Shown: positions 52,455 to 61,884 of the stretch, in pieces
Layout of the letters: the number at the start of each line of letters is the position of its first letter
How positions within the stretch are numbered: the first letter of the stretch is position 1
Assembly (NCBI GenBank): GCA_963691715.1
Contig: OY829281.1
Span: 2,480,001-2,544,000, forward strand
DNA length: 64,000 bases
Source: HXMU1420-13 sp963691715
GTDB lineage: Bacteria > Bacteroidota > Rhodothermia > Balneolales > Balneolaceae
Direction of reading: 5' to 3'
Program-made: the position numbers and the translations under genes
The notes under the pieces: model-generated
What the model was told of the DNA's origin: nothing
The model's database searches: none
Seen by the model: only the letters and a program-made list of their open reading frames with translations

Positions 52455-53579
52455 ATGGAAACCTTAGTAAATCCTGTGATCGATCAAGAATTAGATTTTA
52501 TGCCTATTTTAGGCACAGATTATGTCGAATTTTATGTTAGTAATGCAAAGCAAGCAGCTCATTTTTATCGTTCAGCGTTTGGGTTTAAAGCACATGCATA
52601 TGCCGGATTAGAGACAGGTTTTAAGGATCGGCAATCTTATGTTGTAATTCAGGACAAAATTCGGTTAGTATTTACATCACCTTTGCATAGCGGCACAGAT
52701 ATGGGGCGTCACATCGATAAGCATGGTGATGGTGTAAAAGTAATAGCATTATGGGTAGAAGATGCGAAATATGCCTATCAGGAAGCGATGAATAGAGGTG
52801 CTAAATCATATTTTGAACCAATTACAGAAAGTGATGATCACGGTGAGGTAATCCGAGCAGGAATCCATACATATGGTGAAACCGTGCATATTTTTGTGGA
52901 GCGAAAGAATTATAATGGAACGTTTTTACCAGGATACACGGAATGGAACACGCATTATAATCCAGAGCCTGTAGGTCTTAAATATGTAGATCATATGGTA
53001 GGAAATGTAGAATTGGGTGCGATGAATAAATGGGTTAAATGGTATGAAGATGTTCTAGGGTTTAAACAGATATTATCTTTTGATGACAAAGATATCTCTA
53101 CTGAATACACTGCCTTAATGAGTAAAGTTATGAGTAATGGAAATGGTCGAATTAAATTTCCAATAAATGAACCTGCTGCTGGTTTAAAAAAATCTCAGAT
53201 TGATGAATATATCGATTTTTATGAGGGAGCAGGTGTACAGCATGTTGCGGTGGCGACGGATGATATTGTTCATACTGTTTCTGAGCTAAGAAATAGAGGG
53301 ATTGAATTTATCACTGTTCCAACCACCTATTATGATGTACTTGAGGAACGTGTTGGTAAAATTGATGAACCTATTGATAAATTAAAAGAACTAGGAATTT
53401 TAGTTGATCGAGATGATGAAGGATATCTACTTCAAATATTTACACGAACACTTCAAGCTAGACCTACCATGTTTTTCGAAATTATACAACGTAAAGGTGC
53501 AACCTCGTTTGGTAAAGGTAATTTTAAAGCGTTATTCGAAGCCATCGAAAGAGAACAAGAGTTAAGAGGAACATTATAA
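52455..53579 (+). CDS. hpd: 4-Hydroxyphenylpyruvate dioxygenase
   Basis: 374 residues. Converts 4-hydroxyphenylpyruvate to homogentisate in tyrosine breakdown, with Fe(II). Two VOC domains; the iron ligands are H180 (VDHMVGNV), H263 (VQHVAVATDD) and E342 (FFEIIQRKGA). The C-terminal helix KGNFKALFEAIEREQELRG is standard and covers the active site. No hmgA or fahA is near it. Downstream is a terminator, then the convergent MarR gene. Confidence 0.96.
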   Translation: METLVNPVIDQELDFMPILGTDYVEFYVSNAKQAAHFYRSAFGFKAHAYAGLETGFKDRQSYVVIQDKIRLVFTSPLHSGTDMGRHIDKHGDGVKVIALWVEDAKYAYQEAMNRGAKSYFEPITESDDHGEVIRAGIHTYGETVHIFVERKNYNGTFLPGYTEWNTHYNPEPVGLKYVDHMVGNVELGAMNKWVKWYEDVLGFKQILSFDDKDISTEYTALMSKVMSNGNGRIKFPINEPAAGLKKSQIDEYIDFYEGAGVQHVAVATDDIVHTVSELRNRGIEFITVPTTYYDVLEERVGKIDEPIDKLKELGILVDRDDEGYLLQIFTRTLQARPTMFFEIIQRKGATSFGKGNFKALFEAIEREQELRGTL

Positions 53580-53596
53580 ACAAAACCTTTTAATTG

Positions 53597-53627
53597 AAGG
53601 CGATCCGTAGGTGAGATCGCCTTTTTT
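53597..53627 (+). terminator. Rho-independent terminator of hpd
   Basis: A 9-bp stem (AAGGCGATC 53597-53605 and GATCGCCTT 53615-53623) with 9-nt loop, followed by TTTTTT. It sits between hpd and the convergent MarR gene, whose stop lies in the T-tract. Confidence 0.88.
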
Positions 53628-54045
53628 ATTTGGAATAACTAGTGAATACTTTATCAAGTAAAAAGAGCAGTTGATTGTATTGAATTTCGGTTAAATTTTC
53701 CCATCCTAACTCACGAGATGCGAATACATGTCGCTTTGCCTTAGCTGTTTCGATTTTTCCTAAATCCGTTAATGAAATAAAAAAACGGCGTCCATCGTCA
53801 GGGTCTTGTGTACGAGCCACAAACCCCTTTTTTTGGAGCAAATCAATGATTCGAGAAACAGTATGCTTATCTTTAAAACTTTTTCCAGCAAGCTCGACTT
53901 GGGTCAATGTTTTATCTTCGAGTTGACTAAGAATAACCCACTGTTCCGGAGTTATATCAATATTGGCACTTTTAAACCTATTAATTAAATCCTGCCTAAC
54001 AACTTTATAGGTACGATCTATATAGACCCCTATTTCTTTTTTCAT
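53626..54045 (-). CDS. MarR family transcriptional regulator
   Basis: 139 residues. Winged HTH: ITPEQWVILSQLEDKTLTQVEL, then recognition segment KDKHTVSRIIDLLQKKGFVAR and wing DPDDGRRFFISLTDLG. It acts as a DNA-binding dimer with unknown ligand. The start codon overlaps the cyclase stop by 4 bp, so the two are translated together. hpd lies convergent to it; regulation of hpd is possible but not shown. Confidence 0.92.
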   Translation of the reverse strand: MKKEIGVYIDRTYKVVRQDLINRFKSANIDITPEQWVILSQLEDKTLTQVELAGKSFKDKHTVSRIIDLLQKKGFVARTQDPDDGRRFFISLTDLGKIETAKAKRHVFASRELGWENLTEIQYNQLLFLLDKVFTSYSK

Positions 54046-56000
54046 GCAGCAACAACATTAACTGTTGGTAAACCAATTCTATCACGAAGTAATTGAAATC
54101 GTGGGTCTTTCGAAAGAGGATGAAGCGGAAGAAAAGTATCTAGAAATACGATAGCTCCAAGCTTTTTGTCAACAGCTTGGTTCAAATAATGAAAAGCGGA
54201 GTCGAAATCACCTATTCCAGAATAAATAAACGCAAAATCAATAGATAGATCTTGTTCTGGATTTTTTTCAGCTCTCTTTTTTAATCCAACTAAATTTTGT
54301 TCAACAGTTTTATGGTCACCTCTTAATGCAGACAAATAGCCCAGAAATCCACTTCCAAAATCAGGATTATTAAGTATTTCAAAATATTTCGTAGCATAAT
54401 TCCAAGCATTATCAAGATCATTTATTTGTAAATAAGTCAATGCTTTACCTTCATAAGCCATTCTAAACAAAGGATCAAAATCAATGATTTCATCAAAAAT
54501 TTGGAGACTTTTTGCATGGTTATGATTAGATAAATAAGCCTTCGCAAGATCTGCTTTTGCTGGTAAAGAAAGAGGCTCCAATTTAGTGGCTGCTTTAAAA
54601 TGGTGAATCATTCTATCATGATCACCTAATGCCCTATATAAGTAACCTAAGCCAATTCGAGCGTCAATATGGTCTGGTTCAAGTGTAATTGCTTTTCGGA
54701 AATTAGACTCTGCTACGTCAAAATTCCATTTAGAAAATAAATGTACAAATCCAAGAGCAGCGTAAGAAGCAGCCCTGTTACTGTTAAGGTCAACGGCTTT
54801 ATTGGCATATTCTTCAGCATTTGAAAAGGCTTCTGAAGAAGTCATTTGCCCAATGGCTCCTAGGAAAGTGTAACAATTTGCGAGTGCGGAATAAGCATGC
54901 GTATAAGTTGTGCAATAGTTCACTGCTTTATCAAAAAGTATAATTGCTTTTCTAACAGATTCAGGATTTCTTTTATTCCAGTGATATAAACCTTCTAAAT
55001 AGTGATTGTAAGCCACTATACTATCGGTTGATGCTTCATATAACTTATTAGATTTATCGAAATAGGAATCAGCTTCTAATTTTTCAACAATTTTTTGTGA
55101 AATTTCGTCTTGAACTTCAAAAATATCTTTCATTTCACCGTCAAAATTTTCCGACCATAAATGAAAACCATCATCGGCTTTGATCAACTGAGCGGTAACC
55201 CTAATTCGGTTCCCAGCTTTACGAACACTACCTTCTAAAATAGTAGCTACATTTAATTCCTTTGCAATTTGACGAATATCTCTATTATCCCCTTTATAAC
55301 CGAATACAGAAGTTCTTGAAGTAACTTCGAGGTTGTTTACCTTTACTAAGGCATTAATTATTTCCTCTGTAATACCATCACTAAAATATTCATCCTCATT
55401 ATTGCCACTGAAATTTGCAAAAGGTAAAACTGCAATACTATTTTGATATGAACCCGTTTGTTCTTGAATATGATGTTGATCTGGTACTTGGAGGCCTTCA
55501 TCAGCAAGAGCATAGATGCTCGTCATAGTAAACACATTTTTTAATTCATGTTCACCAAAGGCTTCAACTCTTGTACCTGGATGATTTTTAATTTCTTCAA
55601 ATACTTTACCTGAAATCATTACTGAGCCTGGGATGCCCAACGCTTGTACTCTTGCTGCCAAATTTACAGCATCGCCATAAACGCCTTCATCATCATAAAC
55701 AACATCACCCAAGTGTATCCCAATTCTCATAGGCACAACAGGATCTTTCTGAAGTTCCAGTTGAATTTCCCGTGCTGCATGTACAGCTTCAATAGCTGAA
55801 GAAAACATACTTAATGTACCATCCCCATAATATTGCATTACTTGGCCTTGATGATTAAGAATTTTCTCATCCACAATCTTTCGCTGCTGATCTCTTTTTA
55901 ACTTAGCCATAGATTCGTCTTGCTGCATTAATTTAGTATAACCAACCATGTCAGCAAACATAATTGCAGCTAGTAAACGCGTATTATTTTTTTCCGCCAT
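54042..56000 (-). CDS. Class III adenylate/guanylate cyclase with TolB/FlgO-like and TPR domains
   Basis: 652 residues. Residues 8-165 are a class III cyclase domain; the two metal-binding Asp are D17 (FADMVGYT) and D60 (YYGDGTLSMF), and EGVYGDAVNLAARVQ gives the transition-state Arg. Residues 185-320 carry an 'IAVLPFANFSGNNEDEYFSDGITEEIINAL' element, the same block seen in TolB-N/FlgO-like cyclases with TPR tails. About 335-640 are TPR repeats. No membrane segment, so it is cytoplasmic and TPRs probably sense a partner. Substrate (ATP or GTP) cannot be told. Translationally coupled to marR at 54045. Confidence 0.88.
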   Translation of the reverse strand: MAEKNNTRLLAAIMFADMVGYTKLMQQDESMAKLKRDQQRKIVDEKILNHQGQVMQYYGDGTLSMFSSAIEAVHAAREIQLELQKDPVVPMRIGIHLGDVVYDDEGVYGDAVNLAARVQALGIPGSVMISGKVFEEIKNHPGTRVEAFGEHELKNVFTMTSIYALADEGLQVPDQHHIQEQTGSYQNSIAVLPFANFSGNNEDEYFSDGITEEIINALVKVNNLEVTSRTSVFGYKGDNRDIRQIAKELNVATILEGSVRKAGNRIRVTAQLIKADDGFHLWSENFDGEMKDIFEVQDEISQKIVEKLEADSYFDKSNKLYEASTDSIVAYNHYLEGLYHWNKRNPESVRKAIILFDKAVNYCTTYTHAYSALANCYTFLGAIGQMTSSEAFSNAEEYANKAVDLNSNRAASYAALGFVHLFSKWNFDVAESNFRKAITLEPDHIDARIGLGYLYRALGDHDRMIHHFKAATKLEPLSLPAKADLAKAYLSNHNHAKSLQIFDEIIDFDPLFRMAYEGKALTYLQINDLDNAWNYATKYFEILNNPDFGSGFLGYLSALRGDHKTVEQNLVGLKKRAEKNPEQDLSIDFAFIYSGIGDFDSAFHYLNQAVDKKLGAIVFLDTFLPLHPLSKDPRFQLLRDRIGLPTVNVVAA

Positions 56001-56064
56001 TTAAATAGTTTTACGAAAGTATAAAATAGTTAATGTTTCAAGACAATAAGCGTGCCGTAATTCT

Positions 56065-59000
56065 CTAGAAAAAGAATCCTGCTTTTACTTCAAATGAATT
56101 TTCTGACCCAGATGTTCCATAATAGGCACTAATAAGTACTTCATCAAAAATATTAAACCAAAGCCCGCCACCATATCCATTATGTAGTATTTTTGAATTT
56201 TCACCATCAGTCCATACTCTACCTACATCATAAAATGAAAGAATGCCACCCTTTCCGCCAAATAGGTACCTGTAAAAATTAACTAGCTCTAGCCTGACTT
56301 CTGCATTTGCAAAAATTGTTGATCTACCTGAAAATCTTTGATTGGAATATCCTCGAAGGTTTTTACTAGCACCTAAGGTATTTGCTTGATAGAATGGAAA
56401 ACTTCCAATTAGATGATCACCGCCTACACGTCCAGCGAAAGTAAATTGCCGTTTACTCGATGATGATACATAAAAAGTTGAGGTACTTGTTAATTGAATA
56501 TGTTCTGAACTATATGAATTTAAACCAAGATTTCCGGTTGTATTAAAAGAAAATTTAAAACCATAACGTGGATTCATGGCATTATCCACATCTTTTAATG
56601 AAATTCCACTCGTAAGTATAGCATAATATTGACTAGAAAAAACGTTAGGATTTATTCCTAGTTGAGGTTCATTTAATATATTATCACGGCCACGTTCTTC
56701 ATCTATGTCGGTATATTGAGCTCCTAGACCAATAGTAAATTCAAGAAAATTCTGAAGGGTGATACTAATGTTCCCTGCTATTTGATATTGTTCTAATCTG
56801 GCTCTGTAAAAGTCAAAATCCAATTGATTTTGCCTCAATGTTTCATTTCCGAGTCCAAAAAAGTATCGATAATTTTGAGGCAATAATAATGTTCCGTTTA
56901 TGCTTGCATCCCAATCTCCAAAAATTTCATACCAGTTTCCAGTGTACAAAAAGTTACCTGCAGTTGTTAATGGTGCGTAATTTGCTCGCAGATAATGTTT
57001 TTGTGAAGGATTTTTTCTAAACTCATATTTTGTAAACCTTGGACCCCCTCCTAGAAATAGACCATCATTATTATTATAGGCGAAGAAAAATCCGAAAGTG
57101 GTAGAATTCCATTTGTATTCTCGGTTATAATCATATTGATTTATGTCTGTATCATTAGATAAATGAAAACTTGTTTTTGAATCAATGACGGAAGAATTAA
57201 TCTCAGTATCATAAAAAATAATATTTCTACTAGTTGAAGGATTTGCGTCTGTGAAAGTATCCATACCAGAACCTCCTATTATTCTAAATTGAATATTAGG
57301 CAATCCTGTTCCAGTTACATTGATTTCATCATTACTACCCATCGCATAAATTCGAATTTCATTGGTCTCTGAATCTTTAAAAATTCGGTCAAAGTATAGA
57401 TATCTTAACTTACCTTTAGATGATAATTTAAAAACTTGAATATGAACACGATCATCATCTAGCATATTGATAATAATTCTTTCTCGTTTATGGCTTGCAG
57501 GAATAGAAACAACTTCATATAAATGTGAAGCATACATTCGAGCTATGGTAGGAAGTTGATCTCTACGCGATTTTAGGATTTCAATAGTATTTTGGCCAAA
57601 TTTTGACTCTATTTCGTTAGGGTACGCATTAACAGCCTTTTCAATCTCAGCATCGGTTAATGAAGCTTTTATATCTTCAGCAATTTCAACCCATTCTTCA
57701 ATCAAAAGGTTATTTGTAAATCTTCTGGTTAAACCTAGAGAATTTCGATTCATTCCTTTTAAATTACCGTATTTGTAATCAAAATTTTGATATTGAGCGA
57801 AATGACCTAACTTGGCAAGTATGGGGATTATACCATCTAAACGCATTAGTGCCACATCACGATCTCTTGGTATAGGATGATAAATTTTACCTTGCTTGTC
57901 TTCGGGTTCTATGGCTGCCCATCTCCATTGATCTGAATGGCGATCCCAATCCCCTATTAACATATCAAACAGTCTTGATCTTGCAAATAAATATTGATCA
58001 ACTCTGTGATCAATATCATTATCAACTTCACGAAGAAAATCAATTGATGAGATTACATCATCAGGATTGCCAAGTGAGTTAACATCGCTCATATCATTGT
58101 TGGGCTTGCGTTCGAATAGTGCAAGTTTACCAGCCATTAAATCACCAAAACCACCAAGCAAAGGGTCGTCTGGTACAATATAATATTTTGGATTAGTATG
58201 ATATACTCCTACTGATGAAGCAAGTTTAGCGACTACCAGGGAAGCATAAGGATCTAACATAGAAAATTGGTCTTGAGCTGCATCTAACGCTACCGACTGT
58301 CGGAGTTCATCGGACCATACTTTACCTGCTTCTTTATCCACAGATCGAAGAACGTATTCTTTACCATCGTTGCCTTCAAGGTGTAAGGTATTCGATTGCC
58401 CTCTACCACCATAACGTATGGGGGTAAGACCACCTTCAATCTTAGTAACATCAAATACAGGGAAATTAGATTCTACAGACCACATTTCTCTTCTATTGTT
58501 ACCAAGTAAGCCACGATATAATAATCCACCTCGATCGTAGTTCTCGTTAGCAGATATTTTTGAAGGTGTATTTGCAATTATCTCATCTCTATCTTGTTCT
58601 GTTACTATTTCCTCAATCCTATCTTTTGGTTCCTGTACCATGGTTCTATAGATCATTTCACCTTCACTATTGTCTTCAGATGGCGTCCATGCTTCTAGCC
58701 AAACTGACCCATCTGTATAAATATTAAGCACTATAAAACCATTACCACCGTACGCAAAATTAGCTCCTTTTCCATGTGCAACATAATCGGTCTTAGAGCC
58801 TGAACCACTTACGATAAAATGCGAATTATATCGGCGGCTTTGTACTTTCTTATGGTATTGAAGGCTATGTGCATGACCTGATACATAAATTACATCCTCT
58901 TTTTCACCAAATGTAGAACGTATTGATGTTGCCATCTCAGAGTATCTATGATGTGGGATGTCTTGCTTTAAACCAAAAATTCTGCGATATAAAACATACA

Positions 59001-59790
59001 GAGAACCTAAAATTGGGGGTTTAAAATGTGTGGATAGGGGGAAATATCCACCATGACTTTCATTTGAAACTAAAGGATGATGTGCTGCTATAATTAAGTA
59101 ATCGTTTTTCCGGTCTCGAACTATATCCTCTAACTTATTAATTACATCACCTGCATCATTAACAACGAAATCGCCATTATCGCCATATGATTTCTCGTAC
59201 TCATGAAGCCACCACTGAGTATCTAAAGCAACTAATCGAATATCATCATTTAAGTCTGGATGATCATCTTCATCCATTAATTTTACATCATGAGGCCCTG
59301 GAAAACCGTTATCAGGAAGAAAAGTATTGCCTCTACCTAGGTAATCTTCAATAAACTGTTCCTGTCTTTTTACAGCTTTCAATCCATGTGTTTGCCCATT
59401 ATCCCAATCATGATTCCCAGGTATGAAAAATACTTTACCAGAAAACTCTTTTACAGTCTTTAATTGAGTTAATAATCGGTTTTCATAAAATAATCTTTTT
59501 GGATGGGTAGAGTCTGGTAATCCATTACCATAAATATTATCCCCTAAAAAGATCGCTGCACTATTTTTAGAAGCTTTTTCTAAATGTTTTGAAAAAAGTG
59601 TTAACGTTGGGTCATCGTATGTTTTTGGTGCACCTGCATCACCAATAAGATATACTTTATATATCGACTCTGATTCAGAAGGGGGGGATTTATCCATCCA
59701 AGCTCTTTCGTCGGAGTCAACATAAAGGCCTGTTGATCCACATGAGATTAAAAATAAGCTTATTGTTAGACTTGAAAGTAATCTCATCAA
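56065..59790 (-). CDS. Outer-membrane lipoprotein: calcineurin-like phosphatase, kinase-like region and Omp85-like barrel
   Basis: 1241 residues. Lipobox LISC (Cys17). Residues 45-365 are a calcineurin-type metallophosphatase: D51 (GDAG), D84-N85 (GDNIYGNG), N126-H127 (GNHDW), H237-H238 (AHHPL) and H306/H308 (GHAHS). Residues 450-680 contain a Gly-rich loop (RYGGRGQS, 459-466), VLRSVDK (480-486), GDWDRHSDQW (613-622) and PRDRDVAL (641-648), a spacing reminiscent of Fam20, CotH or HipA kinases (catalytic D616 in DRH and metal D643/D645). From about 900 to the end (final Phe) there are amphipathic strands with GASKNLRGYSNQRFSG, as in Omp85 barrels. The kinase part is my inference. It has its own promoter region. 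Confidence 0.72.
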   Translation of the reverse strand: MMRLLSSLTISLFLISCGSTGLYVDSDERAWMDKSPPSESESIYKVYLIGDAGAPKTYDDPTLTLFSKHLEKASKNSAAIFLGDNIYGNGLPDSTHPKRLFYENRLLTQLKTVKEFSGKVFFIPGNHDWDNGQTHGLKAVKRQEQFIEDYLGRGNTFLPDNGFPGPHDVKLMDEDDHPDLNDDIRLVALDTQWWLHEYEKSYGDNGDFVVNDAGDVINKLEDIVRDRKNDYLIIAAHHPLVSNESHGGYFPLSTHFKPPILGSLYVLYRRIFGLKQDIPHHRYSEMATSIRSTFGEKEDVIYVSGHAHSLQYHKKVQSRRYNSHFIVSGSGSKTDYVAHGKGANFAYGGNGFIVLNIYTDGSVWLEAWTPSEDNSEGEMIYRTMVQEPKDRIEEIVTEQDRDEIIANTPSKISANENYDRGGLLYRGLLGNNRREMWSVESNFPVFDVTKIEGGLTPIRYGGRGQSNTLHLEGNDGKEYVLRSVDKEAGKVWSDELRQSVALDAAQDQFSMLDPYASLVVAKLASSVGVYHTNPKYYIVPDDPLLGGFGDLMAGKLALFERKPNNDMSDVNSLGNPDDVISSIDFLREVDNDIDHRVDQYLFARSRLFDMLIGDWDRHSDQWRWAAIEPEDKQGKIYHPIPRDRDVALMRLDGIIPILAKLGHFAQYQNFDYKYGNLKGMNRNSLGLTRRFTNNLLIEEWVEIAEDIKASLTDAEIEKAVNAYPNEIESKFGQNTIEILKSRRDQLPTIARMYASHLYEVVSIPASHKRERIIINMLDDDRVHIQVFKLSSKGKLRYLYFDRIFKDSETNEIRIYAMGSNDEINVTGTGLPNIQFRIIGGSGMDTFTDANPSTSRNIIFYDTEINSSVIDSKTSFHLSNDTDINQYDYNREYKWNSTTFGFFFAYNNNDGLFLGGGPRFTKYEFRKNPSQKHYLRANYAPLTTAGNFLYTGNWYEIFGDWDASINGTLLLPQNYRYFFGLGNETLRQNQLDFDFYRARLEQYQIAGNISITLQNFLEFTIGLGAQYTDIDEERGRDNILNEPQLGINPNVFSSQYYAILTSGISLKDVDNAMNPRYGFKFSFNTTGNLGLNSYSSEHIQLTSTSTFYVSSSSKRQFTFAGRVGGDHLIGSFPFYQANTLGASKNLRGYSNQRFSGRSTIFANAEVRLELVNFYRYLFGGKGGILSFYDVGRVWTDGENSKILHNGYGGGLWFNIFDEVLISAYYGTSGSENSFEVKAGFFF

Positions 59791-60014
59791 AAAGAATTTT
59801 GTTGTAATTTAAGATGAGTTGATTATGACATTTTCTGAGTTATAATCAGAATTAGGATGAGCTGGATTTAAATTAATTACTGCTAATATACGCCGGAGAA
59901 TAGATGCAAACCAAATCTAATTGATTACATTAATTTAAAATATAATTAATGATAGAAAAAGTTTATAATATAGTATATTAATAATAACTAATGATAATTA
60001 AAAATTTATAAATC

Positions 60015-60422
60015 ATGCCTAAGAAACTTGGAAATCTAACCTTATATTCTGTAGATGATCTACATGAAATGCTAGGAGTTTCAAAACTCACACTACGTAG
60101 TTATATAAGGAATGGAAAAATTAGAGGAAGAAAATTAGGGGTAAGTTGGTATGTAACAGAAGATTCAATTCGAGAATATTTTGATCAATCAACTCAAATT
60201 GAGGAGCCAAGTAAAAAATTAAATGTAAAGTATATTGTACAAGGAATTAATGATCTTGTTAGTGAAACGGAAGAATGTGATAGTATCGACGATGTTTTGT
60301 CGGTATTGAATGAACAAGCTATTATCAGTCTTTTTCAGATACGAGTTATTAATCGTTCGAATAACGAAATTATAGAAATTATGAAAGCTAGAGATTTTTT
60401 AGAAAGATATGCGAACAGTTAA
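60015..60422 (+). CDS. MerR/excisionase-type HTH DNA-binding protein
   Basis: 135 residues. Residues 8-56 form a helix-turn-helix of the excisionase/MerR N-terminal type (YSVDDLHEMLGVSKLTLRSY, then IRNGKIRGRKLGVSWYVTEDSI), where the GRKLG-SWYV stretch makes the wing. Residues 70-135 look like a helical-plus-strand C-terminal domain of unknown kind. No integrase or phage gene is near it, so it need not be an excisionase; a regulator of its neighbour is as likely. The following small gene overlaps it by 14 bp, or starts 4 bp after it if its second ATG is used. Confidence 0.8.
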   Translation: MPKKLGNLTLYSVDDLHEMLGVSKLTLRSYIRNGKIRGRKLGVSWYVTEDSIREYFDQSTQIEEPSKKLNVKYIVQGINDLVSETEECDSIDDVLSVLNEQAIISLFQIRVINRSNNEIIEIMKARDFLERYANS

Positions 60423-60693
60423 AGACATGGCTTTAGAATCATATAAATTCGGTTCTAAAACGGAGGATACTTATTACTTGTTAATTGATTTGGTTCGTAA
60501 CCCAGATGGTTTAGATATTAATAGACTCACTAATGCAGATCCTCGAAGGTTCGATTCTGTTCTCAATGAAATGGGATGCATCTTAATGCTAAGTGGCGAT
60601 GAAATGCAGGAATTAGTTCGGCGGGGAGATATTGATGAACATAATAAACTCGAATCACTATTCAACCTTGCTAGAACCGAAGGATTGATTTAG
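60409..60693 (+). CDS. Small protein of unknown function, partner of the HTH gene
   Basis: 94 residues (88 if the ATG at 60427 is used). Acidic and helical, with no membrane segment or signal: YYLLIDLVRNPDGLDINRL, then VLNEMGCILMLSGDEMQELVRRGDIDEH. The last 36 bp overlap the end of the convergent Nudix gene. Codon usage looks like its neighbours, so it is probably real. I do not recognise a family. Confidence 0.55.
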   Translation: MRTVKDMALESYKFGSKTEDTYYLLIDLVRNPDGLDINRLTNADPRRFDSVLNEMGCILMLSGDEMQELVRRGDIDEHNKLESLFNLARTEGLI

Positions 60694-61230
60694 CCAATGC
60701 CAGACTCTGTAAAGACAAATAATTGTTTTACCATCATTAATTTCTCCATTATTGATCATTTGAATAGCTTCTTTGAAAGCAATTCGGTTGTTTACAAGAA
60801 ATTCGTCTGCATCAGTATCACTTTCAAATTGAGATAACCCCATAGCGGCGTAAATGTGAATAATTTCATCCGCATAACCAATTGCTGGATAAAAATGACC
60901 CACATAAAATAGTTGCTCACAGTGAAGCCCCGTTTCTTCAAAGAGTTCCCGTTTAGCAGTGTTATCGGGAAATTCTTTTAGATCTATTTTTCCAGCAGGA
61001 ACTTCATAAAAGATTTGAGCTACTGGATATCGAAACTGTTTAACTAGCATAATATCTTGATTCTCAAATATTGGCACTATAGCACATGCCCCAGGATGTT
61101 TTATCCATTCTCTAGATCCAATATTCCCATTTGGTAAATGAGCAACATCATGATATACTTGTAATAATTTACCATTTAAAACTTTTTTAGATGACTGTGT
61201 TTCTTCCACCAATTTGCGGTTATCTTTCAT
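60658..61230 (-). CDS. Nudix hydrolase (ADP-ribose pyrophosphatase type)
   Basis: 190 residues. The Nudix box spans residues 80-102 and fits exactly: G80, E86, REL at 94-96, EE at 98-99, G101, L102. The N-terminus with LLQVYHDVAHLPNG and EWIKHPGACAIVP is typical of the ADP-sugar pyrophosphatase NudF/NUDT5 branch, where the preceding Pro-Gly strands form the dimer. It hydrolyses ADP-ribose or related nucleotides with Mg2+. It diverges from pgsA-like across 62 bp, and its end overlaps the small gene on the other strand. Confidence 0.92.
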   Translation of the reverse strand: MKDNRKLVEETQSSKKVLNGKLLQVYHDVAHLPNGNIGSREWIKHPGACAIVPIFENQDIMLVKQFRYPVAQIFYEVPAGKIDLKEFPDNTAKRELFEETGLHCEQLFYVGHFYPAIGYADEIIHIYAAMGLSQFESDTDADEFLVNNRIAFKEAIQMINNGEINDGKTIICLYRVWHWLNQSFGSSKVE

Positions 61231-61292
61231 AGTGGTTTTGTATGAATAAGGCTTTAACTTTAGGCATTAAATATCGCAAATAATTTATCGCA

Positions 61293-61883
61293 TTGGGTAT
61301 TACAGAAAATATTGATGGTAAAAAAGTTGTTATAAGTGGACGTGTACTTACGATATCCAATATAATATCATTTAGCCGTGTATTAATTGCGTTTCCAATT
61401 ATATACTTCCATCTTAACAATAGCTATGCATACAATACTGAGGTTATAGTATTGATTGTTTATGCAGTGATTTCAGACTATTTGGATGGATTAGTAGCAC
61501 GAAAAACTAACTCGATCTCGGAAGTAGGTAAAATGATTGATCCCATTTCTGATAAACTTTGTGCGGGTACCTTATTTATCTATACCGTATGGCTGGGATG
61601 GGTACCTTTATGGTTTTTAATCTTTTTTATACTACGAGATACACTTATTCTCATTGGTTCTTCATTTATAAAATTGAGATATGGGAAGGTGGCAATGAGC
61701 ACAATGAGTGGAAAAATTTCTGTTAATATTATTTCTGCATATTGGTTATCTGTATTTTTCTTTAGAGATGCAGAAATAGTACATCAATTTTTATTATGGT
61801 TTTCGGTTGTGATTATGATTATCTCTTTTTTGGATTATTTTAATCGTTATCGAAAAATTATGAGAGGAGCACAATTTAACTAG
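61293..61883 (+). CDS. pgsA: CDP-alcohol phosphatidyltransferase (PgsA-like)
   Basis: 196 residues, about five or six membrane helices. The active-site motif is complete: D62-x2-D65-G66-x2-A69-R70-x8-G79-x3-D83-x3-D87 (SDYLDGLVARKT ... GKMIDPISDK). It makes phosphatidylglycerol phosphate or a similar phospholipid from CDP-diacylglycerol. The start is TTG at 61293: an in-frame TAA lies four codons upstream and no ATG precedes the conserved region. The next gene, ftsY, begins 1 bp after its stop. Confidence 0.9.
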   Translation: MGITENIDGKKVVISGRVLTISNIISFSRVLIAFPIIYFHLNNSYAYNTEVIVLIVYAVISDYLDGLVARKTNSISEVGKMIDPISDKLCAGTLFIYTVWLGWVPLWFLIFFILRDTLILIGSSFIKLRYGKVAMSTMSGKISVNIISAYWLSVFFFRDAEIVHQFLLWFSVVIMIISFLDYFNRYRKIMRGAQFN

Positions 61884-61884
61884 C

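Noticed and set aside
60015..60422. Phage excisionase marking a prophage edge
   Set aside because: No integrase, attachment repeat or phage gene is near; ordinary housekeeping genes follow.
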